A stretch of DNA of 64,000 bases, taken from Adiantum capillus-veneris (taxonomy: Eukaryota; Streptophyta; Polypodiopsida; Polypodiales; Pteridaceae). The notes under the pieces are model-generated. The model was given only the letters and a program-made list of their open reading frames with translations, was not told the DNA's origin and did not search any database. Location: NCBI GenBank assembly GCA_014529385.2, contig CM043944.1:178724240-178788239 (forward strand), written 5' to 3'. Each line of letters begins with the position of its first letter. Position 1 is the first letter of the stretch. Position numbers and translations under genes: made by a program. Positions 42,536-54,188 of the stretch are shown one piece after another.

Positions 42536-45389
42536 TCAGAGTATCTTTCTCCACTTGTGATTCACATACACCATTGTCTCTCTCCACCTTCGTTGACTTT
42601 CACGAGCTCCGGAGTTGTTGTATGCCATTGATCTTTTAGCTTTTTGTTGTTGTAAATGTCTGATTGCTTGTGCTGTTGCTGAATTTGCCAAGACTTCTTT
42701 TGCCTGCATTCGATGAATGATTCTACGATAGAACCATTCAAATAGTTCTCTCAAACTGTTAGCCTTGATTCGAGAGCCACCATGTCGTGTGTGCCTGAAA
42801 TAAGCATTTCTCGCCATGTAATGAGACTTTTCCATCCCTTGGGTATTCCATATTGCCGGGTTCCCATACTTCTGTATAAAATATGGCAAATGATTGAAGA
42901 TGATGTGCTGGATATGAAAACAGATTAGTTAGAATGTTTTACACTCACATATTTGCACATAAGAGAGAAAGAAAAACATGATAATACCATGTAGTGAGTA
43001 ATCTGGGTGTCTGTCCATGCTGTCTTGAATGATTTTTTCAGAAGGTTGAGATTTTCCTTGAACTTGTTCATATCACCTTGTGACCAGTCATCTTTGTCGC
43101 ACATCAAAAATAGGATGTCTATTGATCGCCAAACCTCAGCCTTCGCGTTACGAGTAGTTGGTTCGTGGTCTTTGACTGCAATATGTAGCTTTTTCCAGCT
43201 CTGATACTCTACCTTGCTAACATAAGATGTGTTATATATTTTTCCATGTTTTGTTAGCTTTGGATCTCTTGTACCTTGGGGCTTAGATAAAAACCTCCGT
43301 GCCTTCACCCCACCGATGGATGGTTTGCATGGGACATCCTTCTCAGCAGTTGATCTCTTTTCATCCCGCTGGATTTTCACATTGCCACCATGAAGCCCCA
43401 TATCCGACAGTACCATTTCTAAGCACTGCAAGGCTACTTGTCGTTCTGCAGAGTTCTTAATCTTCCAAGCAAACCCGATGTATAAGTAGACCAATTTCTC
43501 TACAATTCTACAAAGGGCATGCATTGTACAAATGTGAACATTCACAAGTGGTATTTTCAAAACTGGTCGAAAAGCAGGATCCTCAATGTGACGTGTTGGA
43601 GCTTTTCTCCACCACTTTGGGTTCATGACCTTTGCAGGCTCCATGCAGAACAAACACGGTGACTTTGCCATTGCACCCATTCCACAATTATACATACACT
43701 TTAATGTTTTAAGGTCACCTGCAAGATGCCACTGAACTTGAAAGTCTCCCCTTCCATCTAGACGTAGTACCTCTCCCTGGTTAGTCTGTCGATCAATCAG
43801 CTCCGGAATATTAGTTCGATGGAACACCCAATATAGAATCTCATGATCTTCTTTCTTTACCTGCAACACAAAATAAATGAGACTTAAGTAGATCTGAATA
43901 TTTGAGCTTACTTGAGAATATCGCTTACCTCAAACGCACCAAGCCACCATATGTTAGATTCTGATTGAACACTAAAATATAAAGGATCATCACTGGGACA
44001 CTTTGAGAGGGCTCTATTCATTAAAGTAATAGTAACACGCTCTAGCTTTTTCACTTTAACAAGCTCACACTCATCCAGTTTTAACACAAAATGTAATAGT
44101 CCACGTGACTCTTCAAATGTGATGTTGTAAAACTCCACCATTCTCTTCTGTAGTATCCGCAGGTCCATAAAAATATTGTTGAACTCATCATATGCCACAG
44201 TGTTGGCTCCATGGCCACTGTAAGTTGCTTTAATATGAAAGGGCTGTCCAAGATAGTCTCCCTGTGCCTCGTTAAGCTGAAGCCTCTCTTTCCAAACACT
44301 TGAGGCTGATGGTAGAAGTTTGGATTTTATACCCTTCCTAACAAAGATGGATGAGACAGACTTTTGGATAGCCGAATATCCTCTTTTGCTTACACCAAGT
44401 GAATCAAGTGTGCCTTGTATCTCTTTTGCAGGCACTGAGTTCTCTGAAATAAAGCGGTCCACTACATTTCTTTGTAGAACCTTAAACTTCTTGTCATGTA
44501 CTATATCTGCTGCCAGGCTTCTACTTATAAGTGGCTTCAATCTCTTTCCTATATTGGCTTTGGGGTCAATGTTTTCCTTGTCAGGATAGATTGAGTCTCT
44601 ACATGAAGACAATGCATAAGTAAATAACAGAAAATTTGCTTCACTAACACTATTTAGGCACATGAAAACAATGCATAACAAGAAAAAACAAAGAGATTAC
44701 TTAACTAAGACAATGTAGCCAACCAAGAAGCATCACCTTAATGCTCGGATTCTTTTCTTGAGACCTCCTGATGCAACCTGCAATGTTTCAAGATTGCGCA
44801 ATTTCTTCTTTCGGATACGACCACCCAAGATGGTGTCCTTCATTTGACAACTTCGCACCTTTTCTTTCAGTTCTTGTACCTCTGTTTTATGTTGCAAAAT
44901 GGTAACCTGATCTGTAGAATGTAAATGTGAAAGGCGAACAATCTCACATTGTTGAGATTGGAAAATGCTCTTGTAAGTTCCAGCTTCTCTTGTAAGTGAT
45001 TTACAATAACCCAGAAGGCCGTTTTCTCCATCACCAGCAAAGGTCAATAAGCTTGTAGGATTGACAAACGGTGGAGACGCATTAGTTATTGGATTCTTAG
45101 GGTAGAGAGAGCCTCTCGTCCAGATATCTATGTGTTTAGCTCCTTGAGCTCTGAGCGTGTCTATGGAGGTGGGAGGTATATGTGTGTTTGTTTTACTGCG
45201 CTTAATCAATGGTTGGTACTCATTGTCCAAATCAATGTGAAGGTGATATTTGGCTCGTTTGTGGGTAACATTTGTGCCATTTGAGGAGTGCGCCATTAGC
45301 CAAATGTGCAGGTTTAATGGAAAGTGAATAGCGGCTGCGGATTTGTCCCTCCATGTTAGCCTCATTCCCTCCGTATTGACGTTGTTCAT
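42536..45389 (-). CDS. putative DDE-type transposase, four exons, 855 residues
   Basis: Exons 45389-44737, 44598-43929, 43860-42988, 42907-42536; all GT/AG, phases fit, no internal stop. Exon 1 encodes a coiled-coil-like segment (VQELKEKVRSCQMK). Candidate catalytic residues, conserved in copy 2: Asp393 in LKLDECELVK (followed by LERVTITLMNRAL), Asp490 in LAGDLKTLKCMYN, and Glu758 in GMEKSHYMARN. Between the second and third are C-L-F-C (510, 513) and H-I-C-T-M-H (550, 555), an arrangement like the zinc-binding insertion of RNase H-fold transposases with (C/D)-x-x-C and H-x-x-x-x-H. The RNase H-fold assignment is inference. The gene reads inward from the right terminal repeat, starting 198 bp inside. 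The superfamily is unknown. Confidence 0.8.
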
Positions 45390-45556
45390 TCAATACAACT
45401 AAAAAGAGTATTATCCCTCAATCACTACGAACGAATGTTCAGAGGGGTAAGGAATCTACTTAAAGTACACTTTTTGAAGTTTTACTATGAAAGACCCAGC
45501 TCTTTTATTTGTCATTTTTTCTAGAGAGAGAGTGCAAAAAATACATTTTCTTAGAA
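45390..45556. promoter_or_regulatory. right subterminal region, transposase promoter
   Basis: About 170 bp between the terminal repeat and the transposase ATG. AT-rich with a short GA tract. It must hold the transposase promoter and any transposase binding sites; no specific box is convincing. Confidence 0.4.
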
Positions 45557-45588
45557 GGCCCTCCAAATAACCTCCGAAATTTCCTAAT
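45557..45588 (-). repeat. right terminal inverted repeat
   Basis: Minus strand starts ATTAGGAAATTT and ends TTTGGAGGGCC. Partner of 33941-33972. Copy 2 at 19343 begins with the same TTAGGAAATTT and retains GGGCC at a similar distance. Confidence 0.93.
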
Positions 45589-45591
45589 GCA

Positions 45592-46937
45592 TCTTCAATG
45601 ATAATGGTCCATTACCTTTTTTCTTAAACTTGGGAATGTGTTGCTTAAGGGAATAGAATAAAACTACGTCCCTTTTTTTTAATATTTTTGTAATTAGATG
45701 GGAATCAAAAAACAACTTTTGTTTTTTCTTTTGTGCATAGATGTGAGCTATAGTAGTTAACCTTTTCTCATCTAACTTCTCTAAATCTTCAAGTCTCTCT
45801 GAAAATTCATGTCCAGTACACTCAAGATCCTTAGCTACCCTTAGTGTCGGCAATAGAAACTCTATTGGCAGTATGACATCAAGACTATAAACAAGGTTAA
45901 AGGGTGTAGCATTTAAAGTTGTTTTGAATGAAACTCAATAAGCCCATAGAGTAGCATGGAGATTCATTTCACAGTCTGTCCTTCTAACCACTTTAGTCAT
46001 TACCGAGCTAAGAATCTTATTTGCATGCTGAGCTTGTGCATTTTCTTGTGGGTGATATCCTTTTTTCTTAAACTTGGGAATGTGTTGCTTAAGGGAATAG
46101 GCTAAAACTAAGTCCCCTTTTTATTTTTGTAATTAGATGGGAATCAAAAAACAACTTTTGTTTTTTTGTTTGTGCATAGATGTGAGCTATAATAGTTAAC
46201 CTTTGCTCATCTAACTTCTCTAAATCTTCAAGTCTCTCTGGAAATTCATGTTCAGTCCACTCAAGATCCTTAGCTACCCTTAGTGTCGGCAATAGAAACT
46301 CTATTGGCAGTATGACATCAAGACCATAAACAAGGTTAAAGGGTGTAGCATTTAAAGTTGTTTTGAATGAAACTCAATAAGCCCATAGAGAAGCATGGAG
46401 ATTCATTTCACAGTCTGTCCTTCTAACCACTTTAGTCAATACCGAGCTAAGAATCTTATTTGTATGCTAAGCTTGTGCATTTTCTTGTGGGTGATATCCC
46501 TTTTTCTTAAACCTGGGAATGTGTTGCTTAAGGGAATAGACTAAACCTAAGTCCCCTTTTTTTAATATTTTTGTAATTAGATGGGAATCAAAAAACAACT
46601 TTTGTTTTTTCTTTTGTGCATAGATGTGAGCTATAGTAGTTAACCTTTGCTCATCTAACTTCTCTAAATCTTCAAGTCTCTTTGGAAATTCATGTCCAGT
46701 CCACTCAAGATCCTTAGCTACCCTTAGTGTCGGAAATAGAAACTCTATTAGGAGTATGACATCAAGACCATAAACAAGGTTAAAGGGTGTAGCATTTAAA
46801 GTTGTTTTGAATGAAACTCAATAAGCCCATGGAGCAACATGGAGATTCATTTCACAGTCTGTCCTTCTAACCACTTTAGTCAATACCAAGCTAAGAATCT
46901 TATTTGTATGCTGAGCTTGTGCGTTTTCGTGTGGGTG
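45592..46937 (-). pseudogene. integrase C-terminal segment, tandemly triplicated
   Basis: Three direct repeats of about 440 bp (45615-46058, 46059-46497, 46498-46937), over 90% alike. Each encodes, on the minus strand, YHPQENAQAQHANKIL to LPTLRVAKDLEWT, LEKLDEQRLTIIAHIYAQ and LKQHIPKFKKK. An intact integrase has this once. The copies are joined so that KFKKK runs into GYHPQ, so the duplication destroys a normal integrase. The DNA transposon cut the last copy in the GPY/F module. Confidence 0.85.
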
Positions 46938-48009
46938 ATAGGGACCTGATTTGTTATATAGATGACCATAAATTCATTAAGCAGATACTCAATTACTTCA
47001 CTGAGGAAATGAGTTCTCCTATCACTGGCAATTTCTATTGGCAGTCCATATCTTGTGAATACATACTCATATAAGAATGCGGCAGTGGTTCCGGCATTAT
47101 TCTTTTGAGTTGCTTTATCCTCGACCCACTTGGTCAAATAGTTTGTAGCTACAATGATATATTGAGCTTGGGTTCTATAAGCAGGTGGTTGTATTGGCCC
47201 AACAAAGTCTATACCCCATTTTGCAAAATCTCTAGCTCCCATAATTGTTCTTAAGGGCATGCTATCTACTCATGTTGGCATTTTTACTCATTAACAAGCA
47301 TCACACCTTTGAACATATTCTTTGGCATCTGCAAAAAGTGTTGGCCCCCATATGCGTGCCATTAAGATTTCTCTTGCAGTGGTCTCACTAGAAAAGTGAC
47401 CTCCAGCTAATCCAGCATGTGCTTGTTCTATAATCGGAATATATTCATCTTCATTTGCAAAAGACGCAAATGTTGATCCTTACCTCTTCGATACAATTGG
47501 TTTCCAATAAGAGCATATTTTCTTGCTTCTGTTTCAATTGCTCTTTGAAGGCGTTTACTCATATCCTTAGAAAATGTTCGACTCGATAAGTAAGTAACTA
47601 GATAGTTACTCCACTTAGGAACAAGCGACATTTGGAACAATGTCACATGAGGTATGGCTGTTTGTTTTTGACATTAAGGACAATCCTTTACAAAAGAGCG
47701 AACGCCACTCCTCATAGTTGGCCAAAATACTCCAAGTCTCAAAATCCTTTGCATAGTTTGGTCTTCCGCAAAGTGAAGTCCTACTATGGTAATATGTTCT
47801 TGACTTAGGTATTGGGCTTTCTCTTCAGAATTAATGCATAAGAGCAATATTCCATCTCGGTTTGTTTTGTATAGCCTATTAGCTAGTAATTGATACATAA
47901 CCAACTGCTCAATTAATTTGATTGTAATAGGAAGTGGTATTTGTGAATCCACTTGAGCTATGGTCGTCAATGATACCATATCTTCCGACCATCGAGGTAT
48001 CATTTCCAC
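46938..48009 (-). pseudogene. integrase N-terminal and core, two zinc-binding-like modules
   Basis: Core at 47260-46938: FAKWGIDFVGPIQPPAYRTQ (first Asp), then IEIASDRRTHFLSEVIEYL (second Asp; the usual N-G is R-R). Ahead of it on the minus strand are two zinc-binding-like segments: one in 48009-47674 (YLSQEHITIVGLHFAEDQTM to VRSFVKDCP) and another around 47430-47290 (AHAGLAGGHFSSETTAREIL to CDAC), the latter preceded by NQLYRRGKDQ. A stop or shift separates each piece. Confidence 0.75.
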
Positions 48010-48633
48010 GGAGAACAGATATACATCTGGTAGATCATCATCTACTCCTTTAGGTGGTTCCCTTAAAACAATCCTAGATAAATGATCTCCTCTTTGATGA
48101 GTGGTGCCTTTTTTTACAACTACAGTGAAATCAAATTTTAGAAGAATGATGAACCATCTTCCTATTCTTCATGTGTTTCATGGCATGTTGACCAAGTACT
48201 ATAAGGCTTGGTGGTCCACAAAGAACACAAATTTTTTTGCTAATAGGCAATGTCTATACTTTTTTTACGGCATAGATCATCCCTAATTTTTTCCTTTCTG
48301 TGGTATTATAATTCTTTTTTGCCATATTCAATTGTTGGCTAGCATAAGAAATAGGACAATAGATTTTCCCGTCTCCTAGTTGAGCTAGTATACAACCAAT
48401 GGAAAAATTGGAAGCATCTACATGTATGTGGAATGTCTTATTCCAATCTCGTTCTTCAATATTGGAGCTGAGGTCAGAGCTTTCTTAATCTTCATGAATG
48501 ATTCTTCACACTCATCAATCCATTCAAAGTGTGTAATCAAGATATACATGGGTTTTTCAATTACAGAGTACATGTAAATGAACCGTTTGTAATATCCACA
48601 ATGTCCCATGAAGGCTTGAACCCCCTTGATTGT
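48010..48633 (-). pseudogene. RNase H and RT connection
   Basis: MGHCGYYKRFIYMYSVIEKP (RT thumb/connection, near 48609) and VDASNFSIGCILAQLGDGKI (RNase H first Asp, near 48420), ISYASQQLN. Several stops. Confidence 0.75.
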
Positions 48634-49331
48634 TTATGGTCTAGGAAAATTAGAAATAACATGAATTTTATTTATATCAGTAGCTATGTCATATTTAGAC
48701 ACTATATGTCCAAGAATTTTTCCTTGTCTACCCATAAATGTGCACTTTTCCACGTTTAAGCAAAGCCTATAAAGTCTACAATTTTCGAATACCTTTTTGA
48801 GGTGTTCAAAATTATTAGCCCGGATAGATGAATGCACGCATAGATCATCCATATATACTTCCAAGAACTTTCTAAGATATTTTTTAAAAGCATGGCTCAT
48901 CAATCTTTGAAGGTGGCAGGATCATTACTTAACCCAAAAGGCATAAGCCAATAGGCAAAAATACCCCATTCCGTTGCAAAAGCAGTTTTATGGTAATCTT
49001 TTGGGTCAACCAAAAGTTGATTGTATCCTGAAAGGTCATCTAAGAAGCTATAATCTTCTTTACGTGCAACTCGTTCTAAAACATGCTCAATGATTGGAAG
49101 AGGAAAGTTGTCTCTAATGGTAGCTGCATTCACTTTCTTAAGGTTGACACACGCTCGTAATTTTCCATTCTTCTTGGGTACTACCACAATTGGAGATACC
49201 CAATCTGTGTGTTCAATTTCATAAATGAATTCGGATTCCTTTATATTTTCAATCTCTTCTTTGATCTTTCTGGCGAATGTATCACTATATGTGTATGGCA
49301 TTTGTCTACTTGGTTTTGCATCATCTCTCAT
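48634..49331 (-). pseudogene. Ty3/gypsy reverse transcriptase
   Basis: DWVSPIVVVPKKNGKLRACV, DDLSGYNQLLVDPKDYHKTA (first catalytic Asp), AYWLMPFGLSNDPATF, then after a frame break at about 48902 LEVYMDDLCVHS (Y-M-D-D). The palm motifs are intact; a stop/frame break between them makes it non-functional as read. Confidence 0.9.
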
Positions 49332-50134
49332 TGGTATGGTATGCTAATAGATTTTTTTATCAACACCCTTGAGATCCTTGTAAGACCAACCAAAAATATC
49401 TCGCTATTCTTTCAGTTAGCGTAACAAAATCTCTTCTTCTTCTTCTGTTAGGTCATTTGCAATGTAGGAAGGACTAGGCTCTTCTTCTGGCTCAACCAAA
49501 TCTATATTTTTTGCGTTTTCAGGCCCTTTGTAGGACTCATTCTGTTTTTGTAGTTCCCTAACAGGTTGTTCGACTATGATTTTTTGACCTTCGAGAGTAT
49601 ATTTCTTGCAATGGGATGGAACACTCATTATATCTTTACGATCTTATTCCGTGGTTTCCATTTCGATCGTATATATCTCCTTAGAGCTTTTTTCAACTCT
49701 TGATATTTCTTTTTCCGCTCAACTCTTGTCATGGTTGACGCCTTGTCTTGTTTTCTTGGCTTTGCTTGAGTATCATTCCTTGTTTTTCTTGATGTTTTTG
49801 AAATTTTTGGATTTTTGTTTGAAGGATATCTGCCAGTGATTTTTTCCTTGACACAATCATGTGCATCTATCTGCATTAGGAACTGTGTTCTACTGGAGAC
49901 TGATGGCGTACGTCTAGCTTTCACATTTTTTGGTGTCTCTTTTTTGTCTATACAATTTATGTCTTCTCGATTTTGGGTTTGGAAAGTCAAAAAACTTTTC
50001 CTCCCCTCCTTTCATGAGTAGCTTAGCTCTCACATGTTCTTTTTCCAACCCCGTATCATCTGAGATAGCTGAATGTTCTTCTAACTCATCTATTGCATCA
50101 TAGTAGAGGTCTATAAAGACTTGTTGAGCTTTCA
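49332..50134 (-). pseudogene. polyprotein linker between protease and RT
   Basis: Minus-strand pieces, Lys/Glu-rich: LIVQP-like region VEQPVRELQKQNESYKGPEN (49628-49416), a basic Lys-rich segment (49990-49628) and acidic FIDLYYDAIDELEEHSAISD (50138-49914). The order and composition are those of the linker in Tat elements. No domain named. Confidence 0.5.
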
Positions 50135-51003
50135 TCAAGCCCTTGGGTTCCTTGATTTCCTCTTAATGTGGAGGGTTGAGATCATTTGGATGGGAATTAT
50201 GTCGTAGCCGTCCTCATTGCAAAATTGAGTAGGAACAGATGTATTTACACATACATCCAATGTTACTAAAATTTGAGTCCACTTAAATGGCTCAAACAAA
50301 AGCTCTGGAAGGGGTTCAGGTACATAGGCTTTGTTTGTGCAATCCCTTTCTAAGATACATTCTGCTCTTTTTAAGCTTCCATTTTTTGAAGCTCCGCACA
50401 TCCAAATAGGAGTGTCTTTGTTCAACCAATAGGGAAGCTTAGTTTCAGCCGAAGAGACTGAATCAAACTCTTGTATGGGGGTTTTCATGACATCTCTATA
50501 AGTGTGATCTTTTAGATTAACCCTTGTTATAGATCCCACTTGCTTCAAGTACAGATAGTTGTTTTCCCAATCTTGGATGAACCGTACCTGTCACATGAAA
50601 GGTCTTCCCAATATGATTTCATAATTGAGTTTCTTTCCAAAGTCTACTATGGCAAAAGTATGCTAATATAGAATCCCATAGGAATTAACTATCACTTTTT
50701 CAAGAAGTCCTAAGGGTCTTTCAATATGTCCATCAGCCAATTGCAATTTCATTTGAATTTGTCTAATGGCAGGTTGTCCCCAAGATTCCCATATTGCTTT
50801 TGTGGCTATGGCTATGCTTGACCCACTATCCAGTATTGCCATAAGGCTTCTCTGTCATTATATTTCACTGGAAGGGTTGTGTTTCCTTCTTCCCCTTCAT
50901 AGTATTCTCCGACTTTGTTCATTGGAATAGATCGAATCTCTTTTTTTTCCATTTTATGTTTCAAAATTTCCAGATTTTTTACGACTAGCCCCGTTATTCC
51001 CAC
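50135..51003 (-). pseudogene. retropepsin of the giant gypsy element
   Basis: VGEYYEGEEGNTTLPVKYND (near 50900), then in another frame a D-S-G-S active site near 50820, LQLADGHIERPLGLLEKV (flap region), YEIILGRPFM near 50600 and YLYLKQVGSITRVNLKDHTY. Closely parallels protease 2 of the element at 5318-14447. Two frameshifts. Confidence 0.75.
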
Positions 51004-52534
51004 CTTCTCTAGAGTTTTTTCTAGATAATTTCATAAACATGATCTGATTTTTAATAATTCTCCCAAAGTAAGAGTGCATTGAATGGGTGTAGACATGATT
51101 GAATGAATGTTGTCTAGTTCTAGGGGTCTGTTCTTCTCTTTTTACTTTAGTGGTTTACACACTATGGATTCATCTTTTCTATCTCCCAAGTAAGAGGGTA
51201 ATGTTTTCAAGGTTAATGGTTTAGACATTTTGGAAGTTGTAGATCTGCAATCCCCATACAAGGATTGTACATCTATGTCCATATCAAGAGGTAGGTTGTC
51301 TAACCAAACTTCCTCTATAGGAGCTGACTTTAGAGTTAGGATCCCATCATTGATCCCTCTAACTTTTTCCCATAAGTGTCCTGGCCAGTCTTCCTCTACT
51401 AATGGAATTCCATTTAAGGCATCTTCTTTGTCCGACACTACACGTTTTGGTTCATAGTGGGATTCTATTTATACTTTGGATTTTTCTTGATTGTCTCTTA
51501 CCACAAGCTCCTCAAGTTTTTCCATAATTTCGAGCTTGGGTTTTTGTTTTTCCAGCAACTCCTACGTGATTCTTACCAAATTTTGATAAGATTCAAGCTT
51601 AGCTGCTTCCATGTTTGGAGAATGATAGTTTTTCCATATTTTTCCAAGTTTTGGCATGCATTAAGTCCTGCTTGGTAGGCTTCCAAGGCTGGATTAATAG
51701 GCTCAAAAATTTTATCAACCAAAGTTGATCCTCCAGATTTCACAGTCGTCTCTTTGATTTCACTTCCAGTTTCTTTCACCTTTTCCTAGAATAGTTTTTT
51801 TGCTTTTTTCTTGATTTTAGCTCGTTGTTTTTGTTTTCTCATCTCATACCTTTTGCTTCTGCTTCTTTTGGTCTTTTGAAAGGCAATTTTTGTATTCTTC
51901 AAATCATCAGAGGAGTTATGTTTCTTTTTCTTAGCCTGGGCTCTAGTGGTTACCTTGATTGGAACAATTGGTTCACTCTCAGATGAGCTACTAGGTATCA
52001 CTTGGACTACGTTTACTACTGTTTTATCCTTGTTTAAAGGATTTTTAGGACAATCTTTTGGGAAGTGTTCTCCCTTTTTGCAACATTACATGCAATAAGC
52101 TTCAACCAACTTGAGGTTTTTGTCAAGCTCTGGGCATTCATTTTTCCAATGATCGTCTGCACCACAGTTATGACAGTTTCCTGTTCTTGGCTTAATCATG
52201 GGTCTTACCATAGGAGGTCTAGCACCTTGATTAGCTACATAATACATTGATGCAAGATTTGGTGGAGTATAAGTCACAGGTTCTTTCATTAGTGGTGGAT
52301 GTGAGCTATATCAATCTCCCTATACCATTATTGTAGATGGATTAAGCTCAGCGTAGGGTGTAACAGGCACTAGTGCTTGTTCGTCTATGAGTCCCTCTGA
52401 ATGCATGTACTGTACAGGCACTACATTACGTCTCGGATATGGAGGTTTTTGACCCGACATGGGTTGAGGTCTTTCCATACCCACGGTGGTCTTTGAGCTA
52501 GTGCCATGTTAGGCTGGTATCTGTACATAGGTTG
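51004..52534 (-). pseudogene. gag-pro linker with CCHC knuckle
   Basis: The knuckle CHNCGADDHWKNEC (canonical C-x2-C-x4-H-x4-C) is in 52289-52086. Downstream are basic (KKKHNSSDDLKNTKIAFQKT, 52001-51786) and mixed-charge segments (51438-51142, NGIPLVEEDWPGHLWEK). Broken by stops, but clearly one gag-pro polyprotein. Confidence 0.65.
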
Positions 52535-54188
52535 TCATTGTGGCCTCATGGGCACGTATTGAACATTCCCATCATACTTTGGTCGGTAGTAGCATTCATT
52601 GGTCTCATGGTTGGTAAATTTACACTCAATTGCACACCATTTTTGTGGTCTAATTGGTTGTTCTTGTTGATCTATCCCTTGCCCTAGTCCCCTCATAGGT
52701 GTTTTTTGCATGTTATTCATCATGTCATTCATCCTTTTGAGCATGTCTTCTATGGCTGAAAGTGGTGCAGCAGCAGCTGTTCCCACTTGTGCTGGTTGTG
52801 GATGTTGTTTTCTCACTTTGGTTATCCTTAAGGACATCTTTTTTGTTGAAAATATCACAATTGTCTCCTAAGTCAATCGCATCTGACACGCACTCTTCTA
52901 GGTTTGTATGCTTCTTGCCATATAATATAGCATGAAGCTCTTTGTTTACCAATCCCTCTAGAAACAATGATACTAGTCGTTCTTTTGCAGGTATCTCTAG
53001 CTCTAGGCATCTGACAATGTATTGTTTTATTTGAATTACACAATCCCTAACAGACTCACTTTGTTTCTGTTTAAAGCTGTAGATTTGAGCTATCGTATTG
53101 TGTTTGATCCATGTTTTGGAATAAGCAGCTTCAAATCCTTGATCTAATGTGTTTACGTCTATGATTGACCTTGGTAGAATGTTTTGGAACCATGTCAATG
53201 CTTTTTCTTCTAATGTCATTCCAAACCCCTCGAATTGAGTATGGAAGTCAAATATGCGTTCTACTCTTAGCACTTGCTTAAAGCTTGCTAAGTGGTGGTA
53301 TGGATCCCCTAATCCACTATATTTTTTGATCCATTTTTGAAAATCAGATGGTCTGATGCATCTATTTGGTTCAACTCCCAGTCTCCTAGAAATTGGTCAG
53401 GTTCCGAGTCCTTCAAACCAGTCGCTTGGAAATAGTGACTCATGTAGCTCTGGAATGACTTTAGTGTCACCCGGTTTTCTGCGTGATGAGGTGGTTTTTG
53501 GTTTCTTTACATTACTCTCAGAAGATCTCTCATGGTGTTCATCTCTTGGAACAGTTTCTGGTCCTTGCCCCTATATCCAATCCCTTATTGAATACCCTTG
53601 ATATGTGGTTTGTTCTACCTCCTCAGGAGTCATTGTAACAAAGTTGTTGTTATAACAATCCCTAAATAGGTAGGTTGGTAGGTTTGCCGATCCCTTATCC
53701 TTGATGTTGAAGATATAATCGATATTCATGGACATTAATTGTCCTGATTTGGCATGCGAAGTCCATAGAAGATCTTTTACATTTCTATCCTCCCAACAAT
53801 AGACTCCGATCCTAGGATTATCCATATTAAGCCATTTCAAAGGCTTCAAATCAACTTGATAGTATCCCTCAAATTCTAAAGTTGGTGGTACTTATTTTTT
53901 GACCATATCTGGAATTATGGTATCTAGTTCTAATCCCCATTTGTCTATCATGTTAAGGTTTTCAAGTTGTAAATACTGAGTTCCGTTTCTATCCATGCAC
54001 CCTTTTCCTTGTTTGTTTGCCCTGATCTCTTCTTCAAACTCAAGACCATGGTCATCAATGCGAATAGCATACTCTTTGTTAGAATCCAGGTAAATCAGCG
54101 CTCCATGGCGATTAGTCTTATAAAAAGAGATTATATGCTTATAGTGCACTGTCGTTCCGATTTCTAAGTGAGTTGAATAAGAAGACAT
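52535..54188 (-). pseudogene. Gag of the giant gypsy element
   Basis: N-terminal part 54188-53892 (IISFYKTNRHGALIYLDSNK), middle part 53849-53571 (MKPLKWLNMDNPRIGVYCWE), then the retrotransposon gag domain 53273-52725 (FDFHTQFEGFGMTLEEKALT, IYSFKQKQSESVRDCVIQIK). A frame break follows. It is homologous piece by piece to 62501-64000. Confidence 0.8.

Larger units (their letters stand above)
33942..45587. mobile_element. 11.6-kb DNA transposon carrying histone H3, Ulp1-phosphatase and transposase genes
   Basis: Delimited by inverted terminal repeats TTAGGAAATTT...AAATTTCCTAA. Content from left to right: unknown ORF A (+), Ulp1-NIF gene (-), histone H3 variant (-), hairpin and simple-repeat block, unknown ORF B (+), transposase (-). 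Removing the element together with one 4-bp copy of TGCA restores a continuous integrase frame in the host gypsy element, which proves the borders. Copy 2 at 19343 shares the terminus and transposase. The class is a cut-and-paste DNA transposon by structure; the superfamily is not recognised. Some ORFs have single lesions, so this copy is young to middle-aged. Confidence 0.9.
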
